The notes under the pieces were generated by a model. The model was given only the letters and a program-made list of their open reading frames with translations. It was not told the origin of the DNA and did no database searches. A program made the translations under genes and the position numbers. A DNA stretch of 64,000 nucleotides, taken from contig NZ_MPVN01000001.1 in assembly GCF_001955535.1 (NCBI RefSeq), positions 1,984,001 to 2,048,000 on the forward strand. Direction: 5' to 3'. Every line of letters starts with the position of its first letter. The first letter of the stretch is position 1. This stretch comes from Paenibacillus sp. FSL H7-0326 (GTDB lineage: Bacteria; Bacillota; Bacilli; Paenibacillales; Paenibacillaceae). Shown in pieces: positions 1-8,282 of the stretch.

Positions 1-679
1 TGGACATCGTATAAGCGGCGGACGCGGAACCGATCCGGTCGATATTCGATTCTTTCATGTCGAGGATACGAATGCCATCCTCCCGCTTCACCGCATCCAG
101 AAATCCACGGACACGATCTTTTAGATTAGCCGCATGGAAGCTTCCGGTTACGATGCCGACGTTCGCATTACCGCCAGTATCCTGAATCAGTGCTTTTCCA
201 GCCATGAACCCTGCTGCGTAATTATCAGTCCCCACATAAGCAAGACGACGGCTGTCCGGGGCATCGGAATCAATGGTGATCACCGGAATCCCCATATCCA
301 TGGCCTGACTTACAATGGAAATAAACTGCTCATCATCAAGCCCTTGGGTCAGGATGCCGTCGATTTTGGAGGCTACCGCCATTTCAATCAGTCGGATCTG
401 CTCACTGACGCTGGCTTCCACAGGACCAATATATTCAAGTGTGGCGTTGTTTTGCTCTGCTGCACTTCTTGCGCCATGCTCAATCAGGCGCCAATAGGGA
501 TTATCGAGCTCCTGCGAAATCAGAACCAGATGGACCTCAGGATCATGTGAATGAGTGATGGAAGACATGCCGGACTCATAGTGAAGCGCTTTCAATAGAT
601 GGAACAAAGATATCGACACCGTCAATAGAAGCAGCAAGACAATCAGTATATAATGCGGCCGTATCCGTGGCTTGAACAA
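1..679 (-). CDS. Sugar-binding (Peripla_BP_4) protein, partial
   Basis: Only the first ~226 codons are present; the gene runs off the left edge. The reading frame opens at a TTG (complement 677-679) preceded by a GAGGGGGG Shine-Dalgarno, so an ATG-only search misses the true start. The N-terminus is a basic stretch followed by a leucine-rich membrane segment (residues ~10-25) with no lipobox cysteine, so it looks like a membrane-anchored extracytoplasmic protein. The rest reads like a ribose/galactose-type periplasmic binding protein (LVLISQELDNPYW, EQIRLIEMAV, DNYAAGFMAGKAL). It lies downstream of a GtsABC-like importer that already has its own binding protein. I therefore infer a sensory role, as in XylFII/LytS systems, where such a protein precedes a histidine kinase and response regulator. 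Those genes would lie outside the window. Confidence 0.8.
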   Translation of the reverse strand, partial: MFKPRIRPHYILIVLLLLLTVSISLFHLLKALHYESGMSSITHSHDPEVHLVLISQELDNPYWRLIEHGARSAAEQNNATLEYIGPVEASVSEQIRLIEMAVASKIDGILTQGLDDEQFISIVSQAMDMGIPVITIDSDAPDSRRLAYVGTDNYAAGFMAGKALIQDTGGNANVGIVTGSFHAANLKDRVRGFLDAVKREDGIRILDMKESNIDRIGSASAAYTMS

Positions 680-723
680 GCGGGAGCCCCCCTCTTAACC
701 TGGCTAGGTATGGAATGATAAAT

Positions 724-768
724 GTAAAAAAGCCCTTATAGAGAGCCGGTTTGAGGCGGCTCCCTATG
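724..768 (-). terminator. Rho-independent terminator of the gtsABC-like operon
   Basis: On the minus strand an 11-bp stem with one mismatch (ATAGGGAGCCG / CGGCTCTCTAT) is followed after a few bases by a T-run. It sits just after the stop of the second permease gene (822) and before the TTG start at 679, so it separates the importer operon from the downstream binding-protein gene. Confidence 0.75.
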
Positions 769-821
769 CTGAGCTTAATCATTTCCATCACAAATCGCAA
801 TCCTTGTTTTATATGAGCAAA

Positions 822-1643
822 CTAACCTTTGACAGAACCAGCAAGCAGTCCCCTGATAAAATATCTTCCGAGCAAAATATAGACGATCAGCGTCGGCAAT
901 GCCGCCAGAACCGCTCCTGCCATCTGTACATTCCAGTGGACAACCTGACTACCGGACAGATTCTGCAGTGCCACCATGATCGGCTGCTGGCTCTGCGTCG
1001 TCAGTGTGACCGCAAACAGGAACTCATTCCAGATGTTCGTAAACTGCCAGATGCCGACGACGACAAAGCTCGTCACTGACAGAGGAAGAATAATATGCCT
1101 GTAAATACCGAGGAACCCCGTCCCGTCGATCTGTGCCGATTCTATAATTTCATTCGGGATACTTACATAGAAGTTGCGGAAGATCAGCGTGGATATAGGC
1201 AGACCATATATGACATGCACCAATATGAGTCCTGGCAGTGTATTGTACAGCTGAATCTGCTGCATGAATTGAATGAGCGGAATCAGAATGCTCTGGTAAG
1301 GAATAAACATGCCGAACAGAATCAGCGTAAAGATCATTTCCGAGCCTTTGAACCGCCATTTGGCGAATACATAACCGTTCAGCGACCCAAGAAGAGCGGA
1401 CAGTATCGTTGCCGGAATGACGAGCAGCATACTGTTCCACAAATGCGGAGCCAGTCTTTCAAAAGCTTGGCTGTAGCCGGACAAGTCGATTCTTTTGGGA
1501 AAAGACCACATTTGATTCAGTGTGATCGCATCAATGGATTTAAAGCTGGTGATAAGTACGACATAAACCGGAACCAGAAACAGGACGGCAAACACAGCGA
1601 GCAGCGCATATACGAAAAAGCGGGAAAGTCTTCTCTGTGCCAC
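822..1643 (-). CDS. Carbohydrate ABC transporter permease, MalG/GtsC type
   Basis: A 273-residue inner-membrane permease of the MalG-type (CUT1) family. Six hydrophobic segments are visible. The EAA loop that contacts the ATPase reads ESAQIDGTGFLGIYRHIILP, around residues 165-190. The C-terminus IRGLLAGSVKG is the usual ending of this family. It lies 3 bp behind the partner permease gene (1647-2582), so the two are co-transcribed and form a heterodimeric channel. The binding protein upstream (2765-4081) resembles Thermus glucose/mannose-binding protein, so glucose or a related hexose is the likely substrate. That assignment is inferred from the binding protein, not from the permease. No ATPase gene is present. 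Confidence 0.9.
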   Translation of the reverse strand: MAQRRLSRFFVYALLAVFAVLFLVPVYVVLITSFKSIDAITLNQMWSFPKRIDLSGYSQAFERLAPHLWNSMLLVIPATILSALLGSLNGYVFAKWRFKGSEMIFTLILFGMFIPYQSILIPLIQFMQQIQLYNTLPGLILVHVIYGLPISTLIFRNFYVSIPNEIIESAQIDGTGFLGIYRHIILPLSVTSFVVVGIWQFTNIWNEFLFAVTLTTQSQQPIMVALQNLSGSQVVHWNVQMAGAVLAALPTLIVYILLGRYFIRGLLAGSVKG

Positions 1644-1646
1644 GCT

Positions 1647-2582
1647 CTAATCCCCCTTTCGGCTGGAAATGAGGTAAGGTACGATGAGGAACGAGACGAA
1701 CAGCAGCAGCAGAATGGCAATCGCGGACCCATTTCCGTAGAAGTTGCCGCGGAATGTCGTTTCAAACATATAAACGCCTGGCATATCGGTGACAAACATC
1801 GCTCCAGGGCCCGTCATCGAATAGACAAGGTCAAAGATTTTCAAGGAAATATGTCCAAGAATGATAACAGCACTGACGATAACAGGCTTCAACAGCGGCA
1901 AAATAATGGAGGTGAAAATCTTGCGCTCTGTAGCTCCATCTACGCGTGCAGCTTCGAATAAATCCTCCCCGATTGCCCGAAGACCGGCGAGCAGCATCGC
2001 CATGGTATAACCCGCCATCTGCCATACAGCTGCAATAATGACTGCAACCAATGCGACAGGAAAACCGAATTCAATCTGTCCCATTTTGAAAAAAGATATA
2101 ATCTCTGTACTGACATACCATTTGGGAGGACTGGATACACCAAGATTTTGCAGCAAAATATTGATTCCCGAGGAAGGATTCAGCAGCCATTGCCAGACCA
2201 CCCCGGTTACGATAAAGGAAACGGCCATCGGAAAAATGAAAATGTTGCGAAAAAAGCCTTCACCTTTAATTTTCGAATTCACCAGCATCGCGAGCAGCAG
2301 CCCGATCGCCAAGCACGCGAAGATGAAGAGCACGGTAAACATGATCGTATTGCGGATGTCGGATTGAAACCGGAAATCCTGGAATAGAAAAGCGAAGTTC
2401 TTGAGTCCGGCAAAGGATAAATCCTTCACAAGACTGTTCCAGTTACTAAGTGATACATATCCCGTCCAGCTGATGAAACCGTATACAAAGATGCCGATTG
2501 CAATCAGAGAGGGCATGAGCAGCAAGATCGCCCATACGGTATCAGGTATTCTTTTTTTGCGAAGAGTCGATGGTGTTCCCAT
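1647..2582 (-). CDS. Carbohydrate ABC transporter permease, MalF/GtsB type
   Basis: A 311-residue CUT1 permease of the MalF/UgpA type with about six membrane segments. The EAA motif is EAARVDGATERKIFTSIILP. The start is ATG after AAAGGAGCGAATACA. The gene has its own promoter region: a TATAAT-type -10 box (complement 2606-2611) and an upstream CTGGA direct repeat (2635-2665). Both lie beyond the terminator that follows the binding-protein gene. Transcription can therefore restart here, giving separate control of binding protein and permeases. Forms the channel with the 822-1643 product. Confidence 0.9.
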   Translation of the reverse strand: MGTPSTLRKKRIPDTVWAILLLMPSLIAIGIFVYGFISWTGYVSLSNWNSLVKDLSFAGLKNFAFLFQDFRFQSDIRNTIMFTVLFIFACLAIGLLLAMLVNSKIKGEGFFRNIFIFPMAVSFIVTGVVWQWLLNPSSGINILLQNLGVSSPPKWYVSTEIISFFKMGQIEFGFPVALVAVIIAAVWQMAGYTMAMLLAGLRAIGEDLFEAARVDGATERKIFTSIILPLLKPVIVSAVIILGHISLKIFDLVYSMTGPGAMFVTDMPGVYMFETTFRGNFYGNGSAIAILLLLFVSFLIVPYLISSRKGD

Positions 2583-2605
2583 TGTATTCGCTCCTTTCTA
2601 TCCTG

Positions 2606-2665
2606 ATTATAGAATCAGGGAGCTGACTGCAATGCTGGACTATCTTCAGATGATCTGGACATTTA
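2606..2665 (-). promoter_or_regulatory. Permease promoter with CTGGA direct-repeat operator
   Basis: Reading the minus strand towards the gene at 2582, two TCCAG cores 20 bp apart (plus strand CTGGAC at 2635 and 2655) are followed 24 bp later by TATAAT (plus strand ATTATA 2606-2611). A TTGCAG lies in the -35 region. The same arrangement, with the same spacing, occurs before the binding-protein gene at 4149-4207. The layout (direct repeat two helical turns apart, upstream of a weak -35) is typical of activator sites. The activator is not identified. Confidence 0.6.
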
Positions 2666-2711
2666 TGAGCTTACGCGATTGGCCAGATGATACAGATGGG
2701 TAGCTCCATTT

Positions 2712-2752
2712 GAAAAAAAACAGCCTCCCCGGATCATATGGCCGGGAGGCTG
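2712..2752 (-). terminator. Terminator/attenuator after the GtsA-like gene
   Basis: A strong GC-rich hairpin (CAGCCTCCCGG / CCGGGGAGGCTG with one bulge) is followed on the minus strand by eight T. It lies directly after the stop of the binding-protein gene (2765). Such intercistronic terminators commonly give more binding protein than permease. Confidence 0.85.
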
Positions 2753-2764
2753 CCTGGTAGTCAA

Positions 2765-4081
2765 TTACAATCCTTGGGAGGCTGCTGACTTCAATCCCTG
2801 CACTGCCTGCTCTACGTCTCCGCCGGTAACGAAAATATTGATGACCTGATTCGCCTGTGTCAGGAATCCTTCAGAAGCTGCAGATCCGTGCGCAAGACTT
2901 GGTGTAAGCGCACTGTTCTTGAAATCCTCTATCGTTTCCTTGCCGTACACGTCGTACTTCTCTACATCAGCATCAATACGGGCAGGAATGGATCCTTTCT
3001 CCGGATTAAATGCATCCTGTCCTTCCACAGAGCCCAGTACCTTCAGAAATTCCTTCACCGACTCGGGATCCTTCACTCCAGTTGGTAATCCGAACGTATC
3101 CGTGATCACCATGAAGCTGCCGTCTGTACCCGGTGTAGGCGCGTATCCAAAATCAACACCTACCTCAAGCTTCAGGTCCCCCGTGAAATAACCCTTTGCC
3201 CAGTCTCCCATCACGTTCATGGCAGCCTCTCCGCTGGATACGAGCTGAGAAGCGTCCTGCCAGTTGCGGGCAGCATGGTCTTCGTTGACATATGTCAGCA
3301 TTCTCTTGAAGGTTTCGAGCGCTTCCTTCACCTTCGGATCGTCAAAGCTGAGGTCTCCTGTCCACAGCTGTCTGTAACCGTCAGCACCGAGTGTACCGAG
3401 AAGCACCGTCTCAAATAAATGCGTTGCCGCCCAAGGCTCCTTGTCTCCAAGTGCCAGCGGTGTAATGCCTTTTGCCTTCAATGCATCCGCTGCCGCAAAG
3501 AACTCATCGAACGTTGTCGGCACGGTTAGTCCGTTATCATCGAACACTTTCTTGTTATACCACAGCACATTGCCCCGATGGATATTAACCGGTACAGACC
3601 AGATGCTGCCATCACTGCTGACGAGATCGATCAAATCCTGAGGGAACTTATCGTTCCACCCTTCCGCTTCATACAGCTCATTCAGCGGCTCCATCTTGCC
3701 AGCCGCCACCCAGCCCGAATTGAGCTCCGAACCGCCGTGAACCTGGAATGTCCACGGAGGATCTCCCCCTTGCATCCGGCTGGCCAGCACGGCCTTCGCA
3801 TTCGTTCCTGCCCCGCCGGCAACAGCAGCATTAATAACCTCAATGCTCGGTTGTTTATCCTTAAATACTTGAATCAGTGCTTTGAGGCCTGCTTCTTCTC
3901 CGGCACCCGTCCACCAGCTGAAAATTTCAACCTGCTTACTGTCCGTCGAAGCAGGCGGTGCCGTTCCTTCTCCTCCGGTGGCTTCGTCCCCGGCAGGCGC
4001 CGAGGTTGAACCCGAACTGCATGCGGATAAAGCCAGTGAACCTAGTAGTGTCAGCGTTAGCCATACTGGTGATTTCTTCAC
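2765..4081 (-). CDS. Sugar-binding lipoprotein, GtsA/glucose-mannose type
   Basis: A 438-residue extracellular solute-binding lipoprotein. The signal peptide ends in a lipobox (LSACSSG, Cys ~21), followed by a Ser/Thr/Gly/Glu-rich linker. The mature part closely resembles the Thermus thermophilus glucose/mannose-binding protein as I remember it: VEIFSWWTGAGEE, ASRMQGGDPPWTFQVHGG, SVPVNIHRGNVLWYN, MGDWAKGYFTGDLKLEVG, GSIPARIDAD. It delivers substrate to the two permeases encoded downstream at 822-2582. Expression is probably controlled by the CTGGA element and cre-like site upstream. Family is certain; glucose/mannose is likely but inferred by similarity. Confidence 0.9.
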   Translation of the reverse strand: MKKSPVWLTLTLLGSLALSACSSGSTSAPAGDEATGGEGTAPPASTDSKQVEIFSWWTGAGEEAGLKALIQVFKDKQPSIEVINAAVAGGAGTNAKAVLASRMQGGDPPWTFQVHGGSELNSGWVAAGKMEPLNELYEAEGWNDKFPQDLIDLVSSDGSIWSVPVNIHRGNVLWYNKKVFDDNGLTVPTTFDEFFAAADALKAKGITPLALGDKEPWAATHLFETVLLGTLGADGYRQLWTGDLSFDDPKVKEALETFKRMLTYVNEDHAARNWQDASQLVSSGEAAMNVMGDWAKGYFTGDLKLEVGVDFGYAPTPGTDGSFMVITDTFGLPTGVKDPESVKEFLKVLGSVEGQDAFNPEKGSIPARIDADVEKYDVYGKETIEDFKNSALTPSLAHGSAASEGFLTQANQVINIFVTGGDVEQAVQGLKSAASQGL

Positions 4082-4148
4082 ATCAACACTTCCTTTTCAT
4101 TTCGTTAGGATAGATGGTTATACTTACACTCACTTGCTTGCACCTCAG

Positions 4149-4207
4149 ATTATAAGCCTCAAAATGTAAGCGCTATACTGGATTATGTTCAGGTCATCTG
4201 GACTTTA
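4149..4207 (-). promoter_or_regulatory. GtsA-like gene promoter with CTGGA direct repeat and cre-like site
   Basis: The minus-strand -10 TATAAT corresponds to plus-strand ATTATA 4149-4154. The direct repeat CTGGAT (4178) / CTGGAC (4198) has the same 20-bp period and the same 24-bp gap to the -10 as at 2606-2665. Between them, 4164-4178 (ATGTAAGCGCTATAC) matches the catabolite-responsive consensus WTGNAANCGNWNNCW except at one position. This suggests activation by sugar plus CcpA repression at one promoter. The rest of 4208-4287 holds nothing recognisable. Confidence 0.6.
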
Positions 4208-4287
4208 TTTAGGGGGATATCCTTGATTGCTCAATAGCTGCCACAGAAGGCAGGCCTACAATCTGCAGCCCAGTTAATCGCTAATAA

Positions 4288-4334
4288 TAAAAAAAAAGAA
4301 GCTCCAGGCATGGGTTATCATGCATGAAGCTTCT
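4288..4334 (-). terminator. Terminator of the six-hairpin glycosidase gene
   Basis: On the minus strand AGAAGCTTCATGCATG pairs with CATGCCTGGAGCTTCT (two imperfect positions) and is followed by a run of nine T. It lies ~70 bp after the stop at 4407. Confidence 0.8.
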
Positions 4335-4406
4335 CTAATTACGAACGACCTCTTATTCATTTAGAGAGACAGAGAGACTATTATGTTACTCAAGCTGCAA
4401 AGAACC

Positions 4407-6476
4407 TCACAATCTCTGGACAAGTCCCTCCAGCTTGACGGTCCAGCTGCCATCCTGCGGGAAGCCGGGAGCATCACCGTAAGGTCCGTCAATCCAGCCT
4501 GCCGCCATCAGGGCGACGGCTGCAAGGAGTCCTCCATTGCCCGGTAAATAGGCCAGCAGATCATCCCGCTGATAATTGTGCCCATTTTTCAAATACGTAT
4601 TTTTCACCTGATCCATGAGCAGCATGTCTACGGCGAGGTCACCTTCGCCCAGTCTCGCCGCTGTCATCGCGGCCGTTGGGAAATCCCATCCCCATGAAGT
4701 TTCCCACCGCCACGCTTCTCTAACTCGGTGCAGAGTAGAGAGCATAACCGACCGGTCGATCAGCTTGCCGGGCAGCACACCAAGCGCTGCCAGCATGGAC
4801 GGGTGATCTATATTCGCCCTTGTATACGTATCGGTGCATAACTCATGCGCCTCATATACTCCATTCACCGGCTCAGGTACCGATAAATGCTCCAAGACAT
4901 GACGCCACTTGGGCTCGTCTGGCAGCCCAAGTCTCTCCCGCCACAAGAGTGCAATCTCAAGACCATGCCGCCAATATTCTAGTTCATATACGGGATTCAT
5001 CGTCTCGCTGCCCCTGTGGTTCTCTTGTGCCGGGATAACGGGCGGACCGAGCACGTAACGCTGCCCCGGCTCATCCCATACCGCGAAGGAAGCCATAAAT
5101 TCTGCAGTTTCCATTACCATTTCCTTGTACCGTTCGAGCACCGTTTCACTCGGATCTGCCTGATAGCAGAGATAAGCGAGATCAATCGGATGCGGCTGCT
5201 GCCAGATCAGCAGCGTAGCGACGCTGGACGGGCTCTGATTCCCTTCCGGTCCCACCATCTTCGGCCATCGGGCACCGGTATATCCTTGTGACCCTGCCAG
5301 TTCTCGTGCCTTAGGCAGAATCCTCTGGTACCAGGACAGGCTGCGCTCCAGCAGATGAATTCTTCCCCACTGGGCAAAGTGTGCGGCATGCCACCAGTGC
5401 ATTTCGAGGTGGGGCTTACCAAACCAGCTGTTGTACATCAGTCCGGTCTCCTGTGGGGGAATTGTGCCTGCGGAATGCAGCGCTGTCTGATATTGAGACA
5501 AGATGATTCTGCGCTCCAGCTCGGCAGCCCGCGGATCACGGCTGCCCGCGAGCTCAATGGCCCCGCCGCTCTTCCAGAATTGCTCCCAATGTACGGTAGA
5601 GAAAGAACGGATAGCTTCGGCGTTAGCCAGTTCCTTGACCTCGTCTGCTGAAAGTGCATAACTGAACGTCAAATCGAGCTTCGATAAGGAGCTGTTCGGA
5701 ACCAGGCGATAGGCATGCCGGCCGAGCTGAACAAGTTCGCCGTCAGTCCATGCGAGCTTCACTACATACTTGTCTTCGTCCATGATTCTCCGGATCTCAG
5801 CTCCATGCTGATCTGCATGATACAGCTCGCTCTTATGCCCTTCTTCGGTCTCCCAGTTCAGACCTATACTGCTGCCCCAGCCGCGGGACTGCGGGTGGGG
5901 AGCAGGAAACCGGACGGATACAAACAACCTGCCTTGCTCGATGAGCTCTGACTCTACGGTCAACCCGATCTGATCCAGCCGGTCATGGCAGCTGGTGAGA
6001 ACGGTAACAGGTACTCCCTCTACACGGAACCGGCTCGTGATGATTCCGGTCCACAAATCAAGCTCTTGTTCAATGTCGCCAATGTCCTGGAGCCGGATTC
6101 GGCTCCCTTCCGAGGATAGCAGTTCAAGCCCGATGACACCGAGCTGGACTCGGTGCGGATTCTGTCTCAGCCAGTGGAACACCTCCTCCTGACCGGCAGC
6201 ATCGGTTGCATATCCCACTTGGCGTCCGTGCGTTTCAAATGAACGGAGCTTTACATCCTCGTACCGATACAGATCATGCCCGCCCGTACTGTGCCATCCC
6301 CAATTGGACTGGGTTCCTAACGGAAACTTATACTCTTCAGGGAAGCTTTGCATACCGGTAATATCTACGGTGTAGGCAAACTCCCCATTCCCTACAGACA
6401 GGGGTGATAGGGTCTCGGCCTGCCGCAGCACCGGATTATGCCGGGTGACAAGCGATTTGCGATCAATTTTTTGCAT
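4407..6476 (-). CDS. Putative glycoside hydrolase, six-hairpin (GH65-like) fold
   Basis: A 689-residue protein without a signal peptide, so probably cytoplasmic. The N-terminal third is rich in beta-strand-like sequence. The C-terminal part (~residues 330-680) carries aromatic, acidic motifs typical of (alpha/alpha)6 glycosidases: EMHWWHAAHFAQWGR, GARWPKMVGPEG, WQQPHPIDLAYL and WETSWGWDFPTAA. The start follows AGGAGGAC. It is transcribed with neighbouring sugar genes, so it probably cleaves an imported oligosaccharide. I cannot assign the exact GH family or substrate from sequence reading; GH65, GH15-like or an unclassified family are possible. Confidence 0.7.
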   Translation of the reverse strand: MQKIDRKSLVTRHNPVLRQAETLSPLSVGNGEFAYTVDITGMQSFPEEYKFPLGTQSNWGWHSTGGHDLYRYEDVKLRSFETHGRQVGYATDAAGQEEVFHWLRQNPHRVQLGVIGLELLSSEGSRIRLQDIGDIEQELDLWTGIITSRFRVEGVPVTVLTSCHDRLDQIGLTVESELIEQGRLFVSVRFPAPHPQSRGWGSSIGLNWETEEGHKSELYHADQHGAEIRRIMDEDKYVVKLAWTDGELVQLGRHAYRLVPNSSLSKLDLTFSYALSADEVKELANAEAIRSFSTVHWEQFWKSGGAIELAGSRDPRAAELERRIILSQYQTALHSAGTIPPQETGLMYNSWFGKPHLEMHWWHAAHFAQWGRIHLLERSLSWYQRILPKARELAGSQGYTGARWPKMVGPEGNQSPSSVATLLIWQQPHPIDLAYLCYQADPSETVLERYKEMVMETAEFMASFAVWDEPGQRYVLGPPVIPAQENHRGSETMNPVYELEYWRHGLEIALLWRERLGLPDEPKWRHVLEHLSVPEPVNGVYEAHELCTDTYTRANIDHPSMLAALGVLPGKLIDRSVMLSTLHRVREAWRWETSWGWDFPTAAMTAARLGEGDLAVDMLLMDQVKNTYLKNGHNYQRDDLLAYLPGNGGLLAAVALMAAGWIDGPYGDAPGFPQDGSWTVKLEGLVQRL

Positions 6477-6531
6477 AGGGCTAAAAGTCCTCCTGCTATT
6501 TTTTTGATGCCCAGCATGTTTTGCGAACCAA

Positions 6532-6602
6532 TCAATGAGGCGGTACCTTCTCGAATCATATTAAGCGGTAAGTACTGTGCTTATGGCGGACGGCCTCATT
6601 GA
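6532..6602. repeat. 10-bp inverted repeat between lipoprotein and glycosidase genes
   Basis: TCAATGAGGC (6532-6541) and GCCTCATTGA (6593-6602) are perfect complements with 51 bp between them. The position is just after the stop of the lipoprotein gene (6623) and before the glycosidase start (6476). There is no T-run, so it is not a classical terminator. It could fold in the read-through transcript or stabilise a 3' end. Confidence 0.5.
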
Positions 6603-6622
6603 ATGTGAACCTGGTTGCTCCG

Positions 6623-8179
6623 TTATTGCTGGTAGCTCTGTACCTTCTCATACCATTCCTGTGCCCGCTTCGTGACCTCTGCTCCGCCGGAGCTGTTCCA
6701 GCGCTCCACGAACTCATCGAATTTCTCCAGCGGCCATTCACCGATTACGATCTTGGACAAATATTCCTGGAACAGCTTATGAGACTGAATATCCGGATAT
6801 CCTTGGTATACAGACGAAGGCAATCCGTCTCCCGCAATACGGCGGGCATCGGCTGTTGCCACTTCGAAGATGTCCTTGACCATCTGAACCTGATCCTCCG
6901 GGAAGGTCTGTTCAATACGAACATCCATGGTCTCCTTCGTATTGTAATTCAGCATACCCAGCCCAATCGGCGTATTGTCATCCGCAGGGAGCAGCTGTTT
7001 CTTGCCGTCTACCACTTCATGGTGCACGCCTTCAATACCGAAGCGAATAAAATCCTCGTTCGCCGGATCGTAGAAGAAGTCAAGCAGCCTCAGTGATGCC
7101 TCTGCCTTGTCCTCGGATACCTTCGGAATCATCCACTCCGGCTCGCCTACACTTTTTTGGGTGACATAGCCTTCGTATCCTTCCACGGTCGGGATCGGCA
7201 TTCCTTTGACGACGGCTTCTGGGGCAAGCGTCTGGATCGCGGCCAGCCGCTCCTTCAAGTTCCCGGGCAGATGATACCAGCTGCCGACCAGATTGTTGTT
7301 AATCTTCGCTGTCCAGATTTCACCTTTGTTCAGGAAGGTCTCATTATCGAGCAGCTTCTGTTCGTACAGATCACGTACAAAGACAATGGCATCCTTCATG
7401 TTCTGTGTAACACCTGCATACTGCAGCTTGCCGTCGTAAATATCCCATTCCGGCTTCCCTTCCCACATTGCCACGCCGTACATGGCGAACAGATGATCCA
7501 TCCAGGTTCCGAACTCCCGGCCTGTCGTTGGAATCTCATCAGCCTGACCATTGCCGTTAGGATCCTCGTTCAGAAAAGCCTTCAATACTTCGACGTATTC
7601 TTCCTGTGTTGTCGGCATTTCGAGCCCTACAGCGTCCAGCCAGTCCTGCCGAATCATCGGTGCACGCTCTGGAATCATATAGATCTTGGGAACATAATAA
7701 ATCTTACCGTCCGGTGAAGCTGAACGTACAATATCCCAAGCTTCCTGAGGAATGCGCTTCCATAAGTTCGGAGCATGCTTCGGCAGCAAATCGTCGAGCG
7801 CAAGAGCGCCATTCTGCGAGATCAGCGTCTGCTCTACGCCACCCACCGGTCTCATAATATCCGGCAGATCACCGGAAGCGATCATCACGTTCATGCTTTC
7901 CACCGGATCACCGCCTGACGAGGTTGTCTGCAGATTATACTGCACTCCCGTCCTCTCTGCGATATACTGCACATGCGCATCATCCGGCGTTGGCAGCTTG
8001 CCCTTGCTCAGGTGTGTCTTATAGACATCCACTACTACATAATCCGGATTGGTCGGCGCAGCCGAGCTGCCTGTGTCCGTATTGCCGCTGCAGCCAGCCA
8101 GCACGGTCGTCATCCCTAGCGTCAATGCCAGAACAGACCGAGTCCATCCTTTATGAGTCCACTGATTACGATTCCACAA
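6623..8179 (-). CDS. Extracellular solute-binding lipoprotein, LplA/YtcQ type
   Basis: A large (~518 residue) solute-binding lipoprotein of the LplA/YtcQ class used for plant cell-wall oligosaccharides. I start it at a TTG (complement 8177-8179) because AAAGGGGAG lies 7 bp upstream. The longer frame to 8248 adds 23 residues ahead of the signal peptide without a good ribosome site. The signal peptide ends in VLAGCSGN (lipobox). Family features include the aromatic-rich C-terminal half, a DPNGNGQADEIP calcium-loop-like segment and DFFYDPANEDF. It follows two permease genes in the same direction, giving an importer without an ATPase. Confidence 0.88.
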   Translation of the reverse strand: MWNRNQWTHKGWTRSVLALTLGMTTVLAGCSGNTDTGSSAAPTNPDYVVVDVYKTHLSKGKLPTPDDAHVQYIAERTGVQYNLQTTSSGGDPVESMNVMIASGDLPDIMRPVGGVEQTLISQNGALALDDLLPKHAPNLWKRIPQEAWDIVRSASPDGKIYYVPKIYMIPERAPMIRQDWLDAVGLEMPTTQEEYVEVLKAFLNEDPNGNGQADEIPTTGREFGTWMDHLFAMYGVAMWEGKPEWDIYDGKLQYAGVTQNMKDAIVFVRDLYEQKLLDNETFLNKGEIWTAKINNNLVGSWYHLPGNLKERLAAIQTLAPEAVVKGMPIPTVEGYEGYVTQKSVGEPEWMIPKVSEDKAEASLRLLDFFYDPANEDFIRFGIEGVHHEVVDGKKQLLPADDNTPIGLGMLNYNTKETMDVRIEQTFPEDQVQMVKDIFEVATADARRIAGDGLPSSVYQGYPDIQSHKLFQEYLSKIVIGEWPLEKFDEFVERWNSSGGAEVTKRAQEWYEKVQSYQQ

Positions 8180-8282
8180 GTGAGATCTCCCCTTTATTAA
8201 TAGGTTATATGACCCGCCATTTACACCATTCGCGTAGTTCCAAATCATAAATTCATCACATGCAGTGATTCGGCCGGATGGG

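Noticed and set aside
134..550. Plus-strand open frame at the left edge
   Set aside because: It is antisense to the sugar-binding protein gene whose frame gives family motifs; no ribosome site.
576..800. Minus-strand frame of 74 codons overlapping the TTG-start gene
   Set aside because: It overlaps the true gene in another frame and has no family motif; the hairpin at 724-768 lies inside it.
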